Shown: positions 22,387-22,850 of the stretch, in pieces | Position numbering within the stretch: position 1 is the stretch's first letter | How the letters are laid out: every line of letters starts with the position of its first letter | Source: Gammaproteobacteria bacterium | GTDB lineage: Bacteria; Pseudomonadota; Gammaproteobacteria; Thiohalomonadales; Thiohalomonadaceae | Assembly: GCA_026193675.1 (NCBI GenBank) | Contig: JAPHSO010000115.1 | Location: 1-22,850 of the forward strand | Direction: 5' to 3' | Length of the DNA: 22,850 nt | The notes under the pieces: generated by a model | Databases searched by the model: none | What the model saw: only the letters and a program-made list of their open reading frames with translations | What the model was told of the DNA's origin: nothing | Made by a program: the position numbers and the translations under genes

Positions 22387-22850
22387 ACTGAGTGAAAATT
22401 GATCGGTGAGTAAAGAACAGATAATACCCCTATTGTTTAAAAGGAAAGATTAGGGTTTAATTGAAAATCAAAGTTACAAGGAAGAGTGAACAAGTGCAAT
22501 CTCGTCTATTAATTTCATTTCTCGCAATCACTGCGGTTATCACTATCGTTGTTGCACTAATCCCGAAGTTCTCTACACCTCCTCCAGTAGTTACAAAAAT
22601 TGAATCAGAAAAAGTTACTACACCGCAGCTTCCACAATCACCCATTAGTGCAGAAGAGCGAAAAAAACTTAAACGCAAGATGGAGAGTGCTGATCAACTC
22701 ATCGTTCACGTTGACAAAATGATTGAAGAACATCAGCTAGAGCGCCGTACAAAAGAGCCCGCCCTGATACAGAAAAAACAAATTAATCGCCTTTTACAGA
22801 TTGAGTCACAGGTGAAAAACTTACCTGCTAACAAATAAGAATGGACATAA
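22381..22850 (+). mobile_element. Putative integron gene cassette 2 (partial)
   Basis: Starts TTAGCA after the crossover G22380. Its expected left core box is the complement of GTTAGCA, namely TGCTAAC. That exact heptamer occurs at 22826-22832, at the very end of the gene at 22461-22838, followed by AAATAAGAATGG before the window stops. The rest of its attC lies beyond the window. Confidence 0.5.
22461..22838 (+). CDS. Single-pass membrane protein with coiled coil, putative cassette product
   Basis: 125 residues, no family recognised. A basic N-terminus (MKIKVTRKSEQVQSR) precedes one membrane helix (about 15-34, LLISFLAITAVITIVVALIP). A proline-rich linker follows (about 36-62), then a charged helix likely to form a coiled coil (about 64-122). 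The predicted topology places the coiled coil in the periplasm. The start is a TTG at 22461 with AGGG five bases upstream; there is no ATG before residue 74, which is past the membrane helix. The last codons (Pro-Ala-Asn-Lys-stop) overlap the predicted core box of the cassette's attC, as often seen in integron cassettes. Transcription source is not visible. Confidence 0.6.
   Translation: MKIKVTRKSEQVQSRLLISFLAITAVITIVVALIPKFSTPPPVVTKIESEKVTTPQLPQSPISAEERKKLKRKMESADQLIVHVDKMIEEHQLERRTKEPALIQKKQINRLLQIESQVKNLPANK

Noticed and set aside
1..22850. CRISPR array, tRNA, rRNA or full insertion sequence
   Set aside because: No regularly spaced direct repeats, cloverleaf-like sequences, rRNA blocks or transposase gene were recognised on either strand.

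Overview
The window is chromosomal DNA of a gammaproteobacterium with moderate G+C. The evidence is an aerobic-type ubiquinone cluster (ubiE, ubiJ, ubiB), hslVU followed by a DUF971 gene, EfpL (YeiP), the tRNA hydroxylation protein TrhP (YegQ), and MlaC. The CHASE2 adenylate cyclase and the NHL/FN3 lipoprotein would suit an environmental lineage, but nothing seen fixes the genus.

Layout. 1-1108 (minus) is the N-terminal part of a DUF2339 multi-membrane protein. 1409-7788 (minus) is a three-gene block: a CHASE2 adenylate cyclase, a very large NHL/FN3/transglutaminase-like/TPR lipoprotein, and a small periplasmic TPR-like protein, ending at a clear terminator. 7928-9487 (plus) is a LemA protein followed by a GIDE-domain membrane protein with an EF-hand. 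9496-12697 (minus) holds an unknown membrane protein and two tandem paralogous membrane diguanylate cyclases. 12788-14709 (minus) is trhP-efpL (tRNA wobble hydroxylation and polyproline translation rescue). 14884-21942 (plus) is a housekeeping run: mlaC, hslV, hslU, DUF971, ubiE, an RDD membrane protein, ubiJ, ubiB. HslVU is the ATP-dependent two-part protease; UbiE, UbiJ and UbiB act in ubiquinone synthesis.

The most interesting part is the right edge. Immediately after ubiB the sequence becomes more A+T-rich and has the architecture of integron gene cassettes. There is an attI-like or insertion junction at 21949-21967 and a small secreted-protein gene at 21988-22308. A 72-bp attC-like site follows at 22315-22386, its left core box exactly complementary to the first bases of its own cassette. 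A second small gene (22461-22838) ends in the core box expected for its own attC, TGCTAAC at 22826-22832, cut by the window end. No integron integrase is present, so this looks like the edge of a cassette array without adjacent intI, or cassettes inserted at a secondary site.

The ubi cluster also carries two other non-coding insert-like elements. One is a 95-nt element with perfect 13-bp terminal inverted repeats between ubiJ and ubiB. The other is a 97-nt long imperfect palindrome between ubiE and the RDD gene. No rRNA, tRNA, CRISPR array or complete transposase gene was seen.
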